From contig JABMLP010000023.1 in NCBI GenBank assembly GCA_013176395.1, forward strand, positions 806,001-870,000: DNA of 64,000 nt, read 5' to 3'. Below, in pieces: positions 43,146 to 53,958 of the stretch. The notes beneath the pieces were generated by a model. That model was given only the letters and a program-made list of their open reading frames with translations, was not told where the DNA came from and ran no database searches. A program made the translations under genes and the position numbers. The DNA is from Venturia oleaginea (Eukaryota; Ascomycota; Dothideomycetes; Venturiales; Venturiaceae). Each line of letters begins with the position of its first letter. Within the stretch, counting starts at the first letter, position 1.

Positions 43146-44345
43146 ATACACTCGGACCCCAAAAAGCAAGATGTGGAACGTCAGAAGCCAAAAATCTGAG
43201 GAATTGGTTATGAGACATGAATAGAAAGAAAATCTAGAAGATCTTTTCGGCAGCACATCGATGATCAAATTTTCTGGTCTCCATTGCATTCACTTCACAT
43301 TTCTCTTCGCTCAAACCTGCTTCACAATTCTGACTAGATTGTCGAGCGAGTCTGACCATTTTAGGCGCACGGCATATGAGCGGATTCATCGCAGTCATCG
43401 TCGTGGTTCGAAGGATGGTTCGACGGAAACAGTACTATATCTGATGTATGCCTCCACTCACCCCTACTTGAACCCTTGTCAGTCAGTCACTAATAACGCT
43501 TTGACCTTCCCATTTACAACCCCAGCAACCTCCTCAGCTCTTGACGTATAACTATGAACGGGCAATGGTAATAACATATCGATACCTCTCCCAACCATGA
43601 ACAGCTCGTCGTACAGAGCCTGGCCTTGAAAACTATAACGTAGTCAATCCGGCACTAGCGACGGTATTTCTTGAATTCTTTGGTGGAGCTCTTTTTGGAC
43701 CTTTTGGGGTGGTTCTGTTATGACCATTTTGTCGTGGAATGTCCATAACTTGCGAGCCTTCTACTACCAAGGTTTTGGAAGGGAAGAGTTGATGCAAGAC
43801 ACGGGATATGTGTTCGGTTTAGGGATAGGTGAGGGAGGGTGATATGAATGGGGAATGTATGAAGGGCATTTCATTGGTCTGCGTTTGGAGGGACGAATAG
43901 GGTCGTTGTGTGTCGCGAGGATCTTTCGAGTTAAGCTGGTGTTGATGTACCTGTTGTCTGCTAGAAATTGCCATTGCGAGAATATCTAAGTCATAACATT
44001 GCCTTATCGGCAGAGTATTCAGGGTGTGAGGTGTTTTGCATGGGAGGTTGTATATTCATGAGATGGATATGAAGGTTTGTGATCAAGTCTCGTATGCTAA
44101 TATTTCGCTCACTTCGAGGTCTTTAGGGTGTTCAATTCTCGACTTCGTCCTGCAGATAAACACTTCACACATTCATGAACACTCAATGTTGAGAATTACA
44201 TGGACCTCCATCGCAACAACCTCTTTTCGAAAGCATCAAAACACAAAATCTTCACCTTACAGACAGCAACACACATCTTTAGCAGTCTCATTCTTGGTTC
44301 TCGATTCGAATCAACACAAACAACTTAAGAACACTCTACACCACA
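43146..44345. other. Intergenic region, nothing recognised
   Basis: About 1.2 kb between two plus-strand units. No exon motif was found. The stretch before 44346 (44150-44340) is rich in CAAC/ACA, as in fungal 5' UTRs. Confidence 0.4.
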
Positions 44346-44750
44346 ATGCCCCGCCTCTCAACTCTCTCCCTTTGGTGTCGAGTCGACGGAAGAAACCAGA
44401 TCCGCACCCTCCTCACAACTATATACACAGACCTGTCCCACCTAACCACCAACCCATTCCAGATCCATACCTGAACACCAGAGCAATACCACTTCATCCG
44501 TCAAAGCTTACAACAATCCTACGACAAGCTCGCATTTATTCTCGTTGACCTAGATTCCCAATGTCTTCACAACCCCAAATTCGCGAGCGGTGTGAAATGT
44601 GGAGTTGGGGCCGTCTATGAAGCGCAGGATCTGTATAATGATTTGTATGTTATTGCGCATGGGATGAATGCTTTGGGCGCTTGGGAAGGGTGTGATTATT
44701 GGCAGGTTGCGGGGGTTGTGAAGGGCAGGATCGAGGGGCTATTGGCATAG
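44346..44750 (+). pseudogene. Reading frame of 134 codons broken by a single TGA
   Basis: From ATG 44346 the frame reads MPRLSTLSLWCRVDGRKNQI and, after 42 codons, meets TGA at 44472-44474 (context ACC TGA ACA). The same frame then continues without break to a stop at 44748: TPEQYHFIRQSLQQSYDKLA, FILVDLDSQCLHNPKF, YEAQDLYNDLYVIAHGMNA, WEGCDYWQVAGVVKGRIEG. Both halves look like ordinary helical protein and keep register, so one nonsense change in a recently intact gene is the simplest reading. No splice pair that removes the TGA in phase was found. I do not recognise the family. A sequencing error or programmed readthrough are alternatives. Confidence 0.55.
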
Positions 44751-45028
44751 ACTGGCAAAGGGGCGGTTTAATATATGTTGCTTGTAGTATGGAGAAGATC
44801 AGCTTCTACTGCTGATTCTACTGCGTGGTTTTGGAAGAGATGTCAGGAATAGATGTTGACACCAACGATATTGTCGGAGAGGACAACTGATGAAGATATA
44901 TATTCAGGCCTCACAAGGTGAGAACCCTCTCGCGAACCTCGAGATTTTCTCGGCATTTCCTCTCCCAATCTAACACAGCCGGCTCAAGACCAAAATTCTA
45001 CAATATCCCAATCGTGAAGCGTTTACAT

Positions 45029-46348
45029 CTACCACTCATTGATCGGTAAACAAGGCTTCTCATAATCCACATCCCTCGTCCACCTAGCCACCCCATCCGT
45101 AACCTTGTCAACAACCCCAGCAACCCACATTGAGCTCCCAATCCTAGGCAGCCTAGATTTGTCCTCCTCTTCTACCACCAAACCCTCTCCACTTGCATTG
45201 CCAGACAGCCCCGGGTGAAGAGCTGCAAATCTCGGCGTCTGCACCGCCGTCTGATCCTCGAGATCCACACCCGTTGCTGTATTCGTGGTTGGCGTGGTTG
45301 GCTCGATAACCAGCGAAGGCGGTACATGAGTGCGATTACGAAGACTAGTCGGTGGGAAGGTGCTGTTTGGGAAGGCTGGTTGGATTGGCGTAGCACTTGG
45401 AGTGTTATACGCTGAAGACGAGGTAATCGCTTGTGGCGCGAACTCCGAGTAGGAAGATACCCTAGGAGTTTGTGGCGGAGAAAGAGAAGAGGTGATGCTC
45501 GATGGTGGGACGTACCAAGTGGAGCGCAAATGTACTTTTCTCGTATTAATGCTGTTGCACTCGCGTATTTGAAGGGGGGAGGAATTACCTGGTCTACCAT
45601 CGTGAGGCATAGGATGGATCTTTGCATCATTGATGTTATCACCTTGAGTGTTTCCCATCTTCTCTCCTCGGGAGGAAAAAAATCTTTTGAGGACGGAGAA
45701 TCTATCTTTGAAAGGGGGATCGCCGCAGCAGTTGATCCGGTAGACGGTTATGGAAAACCATAAAGCCATTGCCAACAAGACAATAAGTGTATATAGAAGT
45801 GGTGGCCAGATTGGGAGATTGCTGGCACGCCCAATGGCAGGCGTTGGGAGGAAAGTAGCCTCTTGAACCGGGGCGCGAGAAGTCCATCCTGCTACAGTTG
45901 CTGGATTCGCCAGTGTTGTCATCGTTCTTGGATACGATATCGAGGCCCTTGGATTCTCTGCAACGCGCGAAGGCGACGCGACCATTGTTGTGAACACCGA
46001 ATTATTCGTGAATGCCGGGACCCCCAAAGTCTTCGTTGGTTGCGAGGAACCTCTTGTGGGAGCGCGTAACCACGTGCTAGAAATATTTCTTGTTCTTGGT
46101 GTTGTTGTTGACGCGCGATGCTCTAATTTTGTTGGCGAAGCTCTCATTTCTTCCAATCCCTGCAAAATCGTTCCTTTGACCTCTTGTTTATCCTCCACAT
46201 GTAATCGAGTAATGAAGTTAGAGCCTGGAGTCGTCGCGATCCGTCGTTCACTCTGTTGAAGATCCGTGTTTGTGGCTGTGGTGTCTTCTCCCTCTTCCTT
46301 CGAAAAGCTGAGTGCATGTCCAATTATGGTGGTTTGAGTGGGCGGCAT
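45029..46348 (-). CDS. Single-pass membrane protein of unknown function
   Basis: One minus-strand exon; I use the ATG at 46348 (MPPTQTTIIGHALSFSKEEG, 439 residues), although an in-frame ATG at 46468 would add 40 residues. The first ~180 residues are Thr/Ser/Pro-rich. One strong membrane helix follows near residue 190-210 (PPLLYTLIVLLAMALWFSIT), then a CC pair (RINCCGDPP) and a ~220-residue Ser/Thr/Pro-rich region. The C-terminus is a conserved-looking amphipathic segment, GSSMWVAGVVDKVTDGVARW, then TRDVDYEKPCLPINEW. Similar proteins of this layout occur in other filamentous ascomycetes in my recollection, without known function. No signal peptide is visible, so topology is unresolved. Confidence 0.7.
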   Translation of the reverse strand: MPPTQTTIIGHALSFSKEEGEDTTATNTDLQQSERRIATTPGSNFITRLHVEDKQEVKGTILQGLEEMRASPTKLEHRASTTTPRTRNISSTWLRAPTRGSSQPTKTLGVPAFTNNSVFTTMVASPSRVAENPRASISYPRTMTTLANPATVAGWTSRAPVQEATFLPTPAIGRASNLPIWPPLLYTLIVLLAMALWFSITVYRINCCGDPPFKDRFSVLKRFFSSRGEKMGNTQGDNINDAKIHPMPHDGRPGNSSPLQIRECNSINTRKVHLRSTWYVPPSSITSSLSPPQTPRVSSYSEFAPQAITSSSAYNTPSATPIQPAFPNSTFPPTSLRNRTHVPPSLVIEPTTPTTNTATGVDLEDQTAVQTPRFAALHPGLSGNASGEGLVVEEEDKSRLPRIGSSMWVAGVVDKVTDGVARWTRDVDYEKPCLPINEW

Positions 46349-46865
46349 TGTTGTATTGTGTTGCTGCCTGAGTATTTTCGTATTATATGATCGGAAAATA
46401 ATCTGTAGAGATGTGAGATTCCACAGTTGGGGCCGTGTTTCAAGATTCTGTGAAGTATCGTGGGGCATTAGAGTATGTTAAAAAGCTTTGTAACATATTT
46501 ATTCTAGGTTGTTGTCACGTCGTTGGGAGTCATGATCTACAACTTGAGAATGTACCCATGATAATTACTAAGGTTGATGAGGATGATGCAGGTGTCGTGA
46601 CGTGGTGCTGTCTTGTTGTCGAGCCGTGAAAAGGAAATATTGGCTCTTCACCGGGCACAATGGAATGTCTGGTCCTGCAGGCGTGTGAGCACCAAGACGA
46701 AAATGGGTAATGGCCACATTATTCAAGATACTATTACACTTCGAACCGGCGCTAGAGTGGTTTAAATGCTATGCGCGCTCCCCAATCTATCATACAATTT
46801 GACGCGCCGCTCTATTTCGGACTCCGCCCATGCCCATGGTATCTTCACCAAAGCCAGAATTGCCT
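46349..46865. other. Spacer between membrane protein start and ABC transporter end
   Basis: 517 bases. This is the promoter of the minus-strand membrane protein gene and the 3' flank of the minus-strand ABC transporter gene. No gene was seen. Confidence 0.45.
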
Positions 46866-49800
46866 CTATCTTTTGTTGAAATTCAAGTAGCGTGCCTAAA
46901 ATCTGTTAGCAGAACCCACACAAGATAGGGTGACAGAAAACTTACAGCCAGGAACAAAATTATCAAGTTGCTTCCAATATACGCAGTAAAGATTCCCAGA
47001 TCTCTCCATCTATTTCCAAACTTGTATCCCAGAGGCTCAAAGAATTGTTGTCCAGAAGCGTATGCACAATACTCGCAATTGCTTGTCGCGTTGTTGACGA
47101 TATAACCTGCTCCACCAGCCTGGAAGAAAGCAGACATATACTGCCCACAAGATTGACCAGCAGGCGCAGTGAACTTATTCAGCTCTTGCGTCGTACATTC
47201 AACAGGACGACCTTGGAGTTCAGTAACAATCATTCCACCAATCAACCTCGTGAAAGGGTCGAGCTGGTACAACCATGCCCGCCAGAAGCCAGGGATCTGT
47301 GGTTTTGGAATTGTAACACCACAGAATAACACAAATACGATGACGAGGAAGGGATTAACCAGAGCACTGATGAATGCATTAGGGGTGAGAGCGGCGATCA
47401 TCTGTCCAAGAGTAACACTGAATATCTCGGTGATCAGTATCAAGAAAAATTGATAGCCGGCACGGCTGCTTGCCGAGTTCATTCCAGGAATGTAATAGAG
47501 AGGCAAGAAGAAGCCAACTGCGCAGAGGATTGAATATGGCATCTCAGCGATCACCATCGATAGCGCAAATGGGAAGGTTTTATAAGCTTTGGCGGCGTTT
47601 TCACGGTAACTAATCATGCGAGCGATGTCGTACTTGGGCTCAACTTGGGCGAGAATAAGAGCCGGGAGGACAGTTACTTGGAACTGCAGGTGTATCAGTA
47701 ACGAAATGAGATGCGCCGAGTAAGGCAAGTACTTACGATGACGAATACTCGGTACTGTAGCGAAGTTCTCGAGTTGTCCAATGTCAGGAACGCAAGACCG
47801 CTGATAAGCGCAATAGCAACGTGGTTGAAGAAGCGAGTGAACCCATAGTTGGGAGTTCTCCAGAATGAGAGCGATTGCCGTTTGCATACCAGCTTGATCT
47901 GATGCCACATTGGCGTTGCGTATTCCTTCTGTTCAGCTGGGTTCGAGTCACCAATAGCCTTCGTACGCTCCTCCTTCAGGCTTATAATCTCAGCTTTGAC
48001 TTGCGCAAACTCGTCCGAGTCTCTCCAAACCTCACCCCAGTCCTTGTCTCCAATACGGGGGGCCACACCAGCTCCGATGGCGTCAAGCATCCACTCAGCC
48101 GGATTCGCTTTGGGGGGGCAGTAAGCTCCATTCTTTGCAAAGTAAGCGCGCAAAACTGACGCATCCTTGCCGATATCGCCAAAGTATACACACTGACCAC
48201 CGCGCTGCAGGAGCAAAAGTCTGTCGAAGTTCTCGAAGAGCGCGGAGTTGGGCTGATGGATAGTGCACAATATGGCTTGTCCAGCCGCACTCAATTTGCG
48301 GAGGAACCGGATGATGTTGAAGGCCGACTGACTGTCAAGACCCGACGAAGGCTCATCAAGGAATAAGAGGAGCTCGGGTTTAGCAGCGAGCTCAACTCCG
48401 ATGGTGACTCGTTTTCTTTGCTCGACGGCAAGACCGTCCTCTGGCTCACCGATGATCGCATCAGCAATCGACTCCATTTCCAGTAATGAAATAACTTCCT
48501 CGACGTATGCATACTTCTCTTCCTGTGGCGTCTCGTAAGGCTGACGCAAATCGGCAGAAAACCGAAGAGCTTCGCGGACAGTTTGCGCAGGCTCGTGAAC
48601 ATCCAATTGTTCCGCATAACTGGTTCCTCGTTGGAAAGCTATGCCTGGAGCGATGCCGTCCACGAGAACGTCGCCGGTGATCACTCCAATGTTCTTTCGC
48701 GCGGCCAAAACGTCGAGAAGAGTTGTCTTTCCAGCTCCAGAGGCTCCCATCAAAGCTGTGAGCTTCCCAGGCTGTACGTATCCGTAAATGTTGTTCAGGA
48801 GACGAAGTTGACCGGAGGGCACTGGGACATCGTAACATAGATCTTCCCAGGTGAGAACAGACTTTGAGGTGATGTTCAACTCCGAGCTTCCCTGTGTCTC
48901 CTTCTTGTGACGGCTTTCCTTTCGGCGAGCAAGCTCCTCGTTAAGTTTCTTGGTCTCTTTGTTTTCTTTGGCGAAGAAGGTGACTGTTCGACCACCGGCA
49001 CCTATTCATCATGTCAGCTATAAAGTCTTCCAGCAATAAGTCCCTATCAAACATACCCCACTTCACAAACTCTCCGAGAAAAGCGTTGGCCAGGAGGAAA
49101 CCGATGATAAGGCCAACGATAATTCCAAAGTAGGCCCATAGATCACTGGGATCGTAAGAAAATGAAGTTTCAATGTAGGCTGATCCAGAAACTCGACGTT
49201 GGCCGGGCACGCTTCCTGCGAGCGTGCAAACCTGGTGGCTGAGGTTGGTGTAGCCTGCTCCAGAAGGAATAAGAGACGAACCTTCACAGGTGAGATCGAT
49301 GCGCTTGAACTCATTCATCATCATTGCAGCGAAGGTCAGCCCCAGACTGTTGACGTAGAATAACCATCTTAGCCAGACTTGCGAGGCCTGCCATTGGATG
49401 AGGTACCCAGAAGTGATGACAAACAGCGTGATTATAACACCAGCTAATCGAATGGCCACATCGAAATCGGGGCAGAGGCAACCAACGGTTCGGAAGAAGA
49501 GCGTCATTGCCAAGTATCCAGAAACGATCATCAGGTAGAAGGTGAAAAAGGCTCCGGCATCTCTCACAAGGTTACACATGAAGTACACCATGATGGAGAA
49601 TACCAAAGTCTGAGCAGCTGAAAAGACCATATCCACCAATATTTGCGCTATCCAGAGAGCGGAAGGTCTGTGAAAGGCATACGCTCGATGCTTGTTGACA
49701 ATAGGTCGACCCATCATAGTAGAAGCAAGTTCGCCAAAGGCTTGGAACGCGTTGAAGAGTAATGCAATGAAGAGGACACCACCACGAGTGAAAGCTCCTG

Positions 49801-51502
49801 CGCTAGTGGTGGGAATATCGAGCCACACGGTGCCGACAATGATGGCGACAACGATGCTGGTGATCCAACTGACAACAAGTGAGAACTGATCCTGCCATTT
49901 GAGAAGAAATTGACGGCTCATCAAAGCCCAGACCTGGAGGTAAAACGGAATTGTGTAGACGTTGCTATGCGAAGTGTGGCGTTTGCTTTCCTTGACTGCG
50001 AGCTGGAAATCGTCATGGACTTCCTTTTCCTTGCCAATTTGCTCTTTGTAGGTGTCCATCGTCTGCTTCAGTTGGGCGTAATATTTGGAATTCTTGAAGG
50101 CTTCTGCCAAAGTATCTGGTGAGTGTGGTGCATTGTCAGGGCTTCTTCCATCCTGATATTCTCTCTCGAAGGAATCAGTGCAGCCAGTGAGATAGTCAGG
50201 TGTCGTTTGTCGAGGCTTTTCCAAGAAACCGAGGGACTCGAAGTATCCTCTCGCCTCGTTAGCTGGACCAAAGAACACCTGGCGTCCGTCATCGATGACC
50301 ATGACTTTGTCGAATTGCTCGTAAATGTTCTCGCTAGCCTGATAAAGCGATACAAAGGTGGTGAGCTTGTAGATGTTCGTCAAGACGCGGATTGAACGAG
50401 CCCAATCTACTGCAGTCGCAGCATCTAGACCACGGGTCGAATTGTCCCAAGAACAGACGCTCGCACCTGTAACCATCATTTCAGCGATGGATACACGTTT
50501 GCGCTCTCCACCAGAGACACCTCTGACAAAAGCATTGCCGACGATTGTGTTTCTGGTGTGGGCAATGTTGAACATGTTCAGGAGAAGATCGATGACCTTG
50601 TTCTTGAAGTCTATTCTGGACAATCCAGCAGGCCTCTTGCCGGGTACCTTTGTTTCTAGAGCGAAGTCGAGGGTCTGTCCAACTGTCAAAGTAGGGTGAT
50701 GAAGATCGTCCTCGTCGTTGTACACAGCTTCACCTCGGAATCGCTTTGAGAAAGTCTCGCTGTCGAAGGCTCCATACATTACCTGGCCGTCAACCTTGGT
50801 GTAGCCGAAACGTTGATTTGCAATGACCTTGAGGAAAGTGGTGCAACCAGATCCAGGCCTTCCCAAAACGAGGACCATCTCCCCTGGCTTCACAACACCT
50901 CGAAAGTCGCGGAGAATCTGGAATTCCTTGCCCTTCTTCCCAACTCCCAGCAAGCTTTTGGCCGTCTCGTAGACATTGAAGAAGCTGACAAAGGCCCAAG
51001 GAAATGTTTTGACGTAGTTCTTGACACCACCAATGCCACTGACGGACAGGTCCTCCCACACGACACCAATCTTCTTGGACTTGATGCCTGCAGCTTCCTC
51101 GTCGCTTTTGTTCCCACGTAAAGTAGCTTCCAGGTCGAATGGCTCAGAGTCGGAGCTGGAGCTGTCGGTCAGTCCAATCCCCTTTTCCTGATCGACATTT
51201 TTCGAGGCGCTTCGGCGACTCTGATGACTTTGCTGCCTCGATATCTGCTTTGATATACGATCCTTGTGAGAATTCCTGGACAACTCCTTGCTCAGCTCAG
51301 CAAATTGAGCCTCGGCGCCGGAGACATTGACACTTGTGGGCGAGTGTATGGCGGCATATATTCTCTGCTGCTGAAGCTGCTCTTCATGGCTGGATTGAGA
51401 GTCCTTGTCCTCCTGGAGGTCGTCTATCGTCTCGTCTGGGGGTGATTCCTTCTCGATGTAGTGAGCACCTGCATGTGCCGAGGCGGGACCGTTTGGGTCC
51501 AT
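46866..51502 (-). CDS. PDR-type (ABCG) full-size ABC transporter
   Basis: Four minus-strand exons are 51502-49057, 49001-47737, 47683-46946 and 46895-46866, with introns of 50-55 bp; phases agree and give 1492 residues, the normal size. Order is NBD1-TMD1-NBD2-TMD2. NBD1 has Walker A GRPGSGCTTFLK (Cys where Lys is canonical, usual for PDR proteins), signature VSGGERKRVSIAE and SWDNSTRGLDAAT. NBD2 has canonical Walker A GASGAGKTTLLD, signature-like VEQRKRVTIGVEL and FLDEPSSGLDSQS. TMD1 and TMD2 each hold about six helices; GRPIVNKHRAYAFHRPSALW is the PDR motif. The last exon codes only ARYLNFNKR. The N-terminus is Ser/Gln-rich. Such pumps export azoles, plant defence compounds and toxins across the plasma membrane; substrate is unknown here. 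The upstream region is repeat-rich. Confidence 0.96.
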
Positions 51503-52010
51503 GGCGTCTAGGTCGTAGTCGTACTAGTGTACGCAAGACAAGGAATTGTTTCCGCTGGCAGCCAAAATGTGTAAACAACAAGGCAGACGCGCCTCTTAAA
51601 AGAATCTCAGAGCCGGAAGAAAACTTCTCCGATTTGGATTCCAATCTCCAAATAGTGACCAAAAGCTCTCCGATCGGAACCGATGGGACTCCTATTTGAT
51701 CGTCACAGGGCGTACGGCGAACGCGGGAAGCGAGACATCTTGGCCGTGACGTGCCATCCTCCTCGTCAACTCGACAAGGAACAAGAGAAAAAAAGACGAA
51801 GCGATTCACACGGATTGAAGCAAATAGACGATGCGGCACAGCGGAATCATTGATCTTCTCAAGGATATTCACACGGACAAAACAACGGGATGGAGGTGAA
51901 CAAGTGGAGTTGCTAAGCTGCTTGGGGCAATGGCTCTTGCACAATGGTGGTGGTGGTGCTGGGGGGCGGGCGGCAGGCAACGGAATGCTGCAGGAATGCT
52001 GCTGGCAATG

Positions 52011-52120
52011 GAATGCTGTGGAATGCTGTGGAATGCTGTGGAATGCTGTGGAATGCTGTGGAATGCTGTGGAATGCTGTGGAATGCTGTGGAATGCTGTG
52101 GAATGCTGTGGAATGCTGCT
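52011..52120. repeat. 10-bp minisatellite GAATGCTGTG, ten perfect copies
   Basis: Ten identical units run from 52011 to 52110, followed by GAATGCTGCT. The array is bracketed by GCTGCTGGCAA on both sides (near 51999 and 52117). A related GGAATGCTGC occurs just upstream. Because the unit is not a multiple of three, all frames give a repeating peptide; several long frames here are artefacts. It lies about 510 bp upstream of the transporter start codon. Confidence 0.95.
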
Positions 52121-52572
52121 GGCAACGGACGTGACTCGATTAGAAAGAGCAGACGCGATTCCGTCCGACGCGACTCCATCCGTAAGGCTCAGCACAATGA
52201 TGGAGTACTCGAGTAATCCAATGAGAGACGTGGGATGCCGATTGGAGAGCATTCGATCGTGAAGGCTCAGATGTCCGTCGTCATCGGACGAAATTTTGGA
52301 GCGTGGCATCATGGATTGGGGTGAAGCTGGTTTCACTTTCGGCAGTGTAGCCGGAATTGATATCGGACGCATACTACTGGCAATGAGAAGACATGTATTG
52401 CTGGCTGTGGCTAGCCGTTCCAAGGGACCTCCTCCGAAATGACTTCTATCCACTTTGAAAACAGGAGAATACTCGTAATATCCACCAACGTGGTACAAGT
52501 TGATATTTGATGCGCCTCCAGCTTCTGCTTCCTAGCCTTGGCTGGTGCTAGCCTTGGCTGGACATGGATTCA

Positions 52573-52580
52573 TCCGCGGA
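52573..52580. promoter_or_regulatory. TCCGCGGA palindrome (PDRE-like), site 1
   Basis: This matches the yeast Pdr1/Pdr3 response element exactly. It is about 1.07 kb upstream of the transporter ATG and lies within an inverted-repeat arm, so it may be incidental. Confidence 0.3.
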
Positions 52581-52715
52581 CTCCGACGAGGCATTCATTA
52601 TATCTACTCGCATAAGTAGAAATATGGAGCTCATCTGGCTTTTGAGTAATGATCTACGTATTACCCAGCGAGCCTACTGTAGGCAAGCTTCGTGATAAAT
52701 GTGATGTGACGGAGT

Positions 52716-52723
52716 CCGCGGAT
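52716..52723. promoter_or_regulatory. TCCGCGGA palindrome (PDRE-like), site 2
   Basis: Second exact copy, 143 bp from the first and about 1.2 kb upstream of the transporter ATG, in the opposite inverted-repeat arm. Confidence 0.3.
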
Positions 52724-53736
52724 CCATCCATGTCAAGGTCAGGACTCAGGAACGAGGTTGTAATAAAAACATCGGCAGTAGCCGAGCCATCCGATTCGTG
52801 CGCTCCGAGTCTTTTCTCAGGACCACCGAGCCATTGGTTAGTAAGCTGATGAACCAGATCTGAGCTTACTAGAGGCCTGTATTCACATTGGCTATTGAAA
52901 CAAGACTGGCGCGCGCTGGTAGAACTCTTACAAACCTTAATTGGCACCCTAGTCGTGGCTCCAGCGCCGAATCTTGTAGCACACCTTCTCGAATATTCAG
53001 CATCTTCTACGCCGAGTACTGATATTTGTAGCCGTAGATTTGAGTATACAGTGATGCAGGCATTCTACCCTCAGTGCTGCATTACTATGCTAACGTTTAA
53101 CTTTAAACCCATTATACTTTATCATCATAGTACCTACGGTATTACTAGTATGCTCGTCTCACCAATTGCCCTCTCTCAATCGCCATCAGACCATGTATTT
53201 GCTCCGGCGGATCCGACAAGATCAACTCCGAATCCCACTCTAACTTACTCAGCTCATGTGAAGGCCAAGACTACGACGTCCGTCCTGAAGATCGCTTCAT
53301 CATCCAAACAAGTCAAAGATCGAAGCAGGGAGGGAACTTCGAATTCCGTTTTCCACCGTCTTCCAATATACTATAGAGAAAATTCGGGGCTTACAAATTT
53401 TATTAATAGTATCTTACTTAAAGCGCCCACTTCAATACAGTATTGCTGGAACCTAATCTTACATGAAAACGCTCCACCCAAACCCAGCCAGCTGTCCACC
53501 GCTGTCGACGATATTGTGTTGGTGGAAAAGACCTTTAACTTTTAGCGTAGCGTCTAACAGCGCGAATATTACTTTCGCAAAGCCCCTTATACGCGAAGTC
53601 TCTATCACTATATATTAGATTTCAGAACAGGTAGAAGAATACTTGTGCTCTAGCCCTAGACTTAGAATTACCGAGGCGTACTAGAAGTTACCCGTGCACA
53701 GCTTTTTAATGCGATGTTCACGCTTGACGGCGCTTT

Positions 53737-53783
53737 GAGAGACCCCTCACTAAATGTGAGAGACCCCTCACTAAATGTGAGAG
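53737..53783. repeat. 21-bp direct duplication with hairpin potential
   Basis: GAGAGACCCCTCACTAAATG plus T occurs at 53737 and again at 53758. Within it GACCCCTCAC and the following GTGAGAGGTC can pair at 9 of 10 bases around TAAAT. Probably a remnant of a transposon end. Confidence 0.65.
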
Positions 53784-53958
53784 GTCATTTCCGCCAGCAC
53801 GATAACATTGCAATACTAAGACAAACGATATCAGCGTTGCCCGAAAGGAATCTCACGAGATCATAGAGCCGTTAACATGCTAAATGCTTTCTTTTCATGC
53901 GTAGTAACATCCTGTCCACGTCCTACCATTCAATTCATATCTTCAGCTCTCGTAATAC

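Larger units (their letters stand above)
52561..52735. repeat. 175-bp segment with 25-bp terminal inverted repeats (MITE-like)
   Basis: 52561-52585 and the reverse complement of 52711-52735 match at 23 of 25 bases; each begins GACATGGAT and contains ATCCGCGGACTCCG. The ends could be TIRs of a small non-autonomous element. No clear target duplication is seen: the left flank ends CCTTGGCTG and the right begins AAGGTCAGG. Confidence 0.65.
51503..53958. other. 2.5-kb repeat-rich region upstream of the ABC transporter
   Basis: This is the 5' side of the transporter and the 3' side of Trm61. It holds the 10-bp minisatellite (52011-52120), a 16-bp duplication (52533-52561), a 175-bp segment bounded by inverted repeats (52561-52735), A/T-rich DNA with a long frame lacking an early ATG (52895-53545), and a 21-bp duplication with a hairpin (53737-53783). 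No gene is supported. Confidence 0.55.

Noticed and set aside
44430..44480. Intron removing the in-frame TGA at 44472
   Set aside because: A GT at 44432 and CAG before 44480 would give a 47-bp intron with a CTAAC branch motif, but the join does not keep the reading frame and the donor GTCCCA is poor.
51869..52498. Several long overlapping frames on both strands across the 10-bp minisatellite
   Set aside because: A stop-free 10-bp repeat is automatically open in every frame on each strand; the peptides are just the repeat translated.
52895..53545. 216-codon plus-strand open frame
   Set aside because: It begins at a TTG with no nearby ATG, lies in A/T-rich decayed DNA, and has no recognisable motif.
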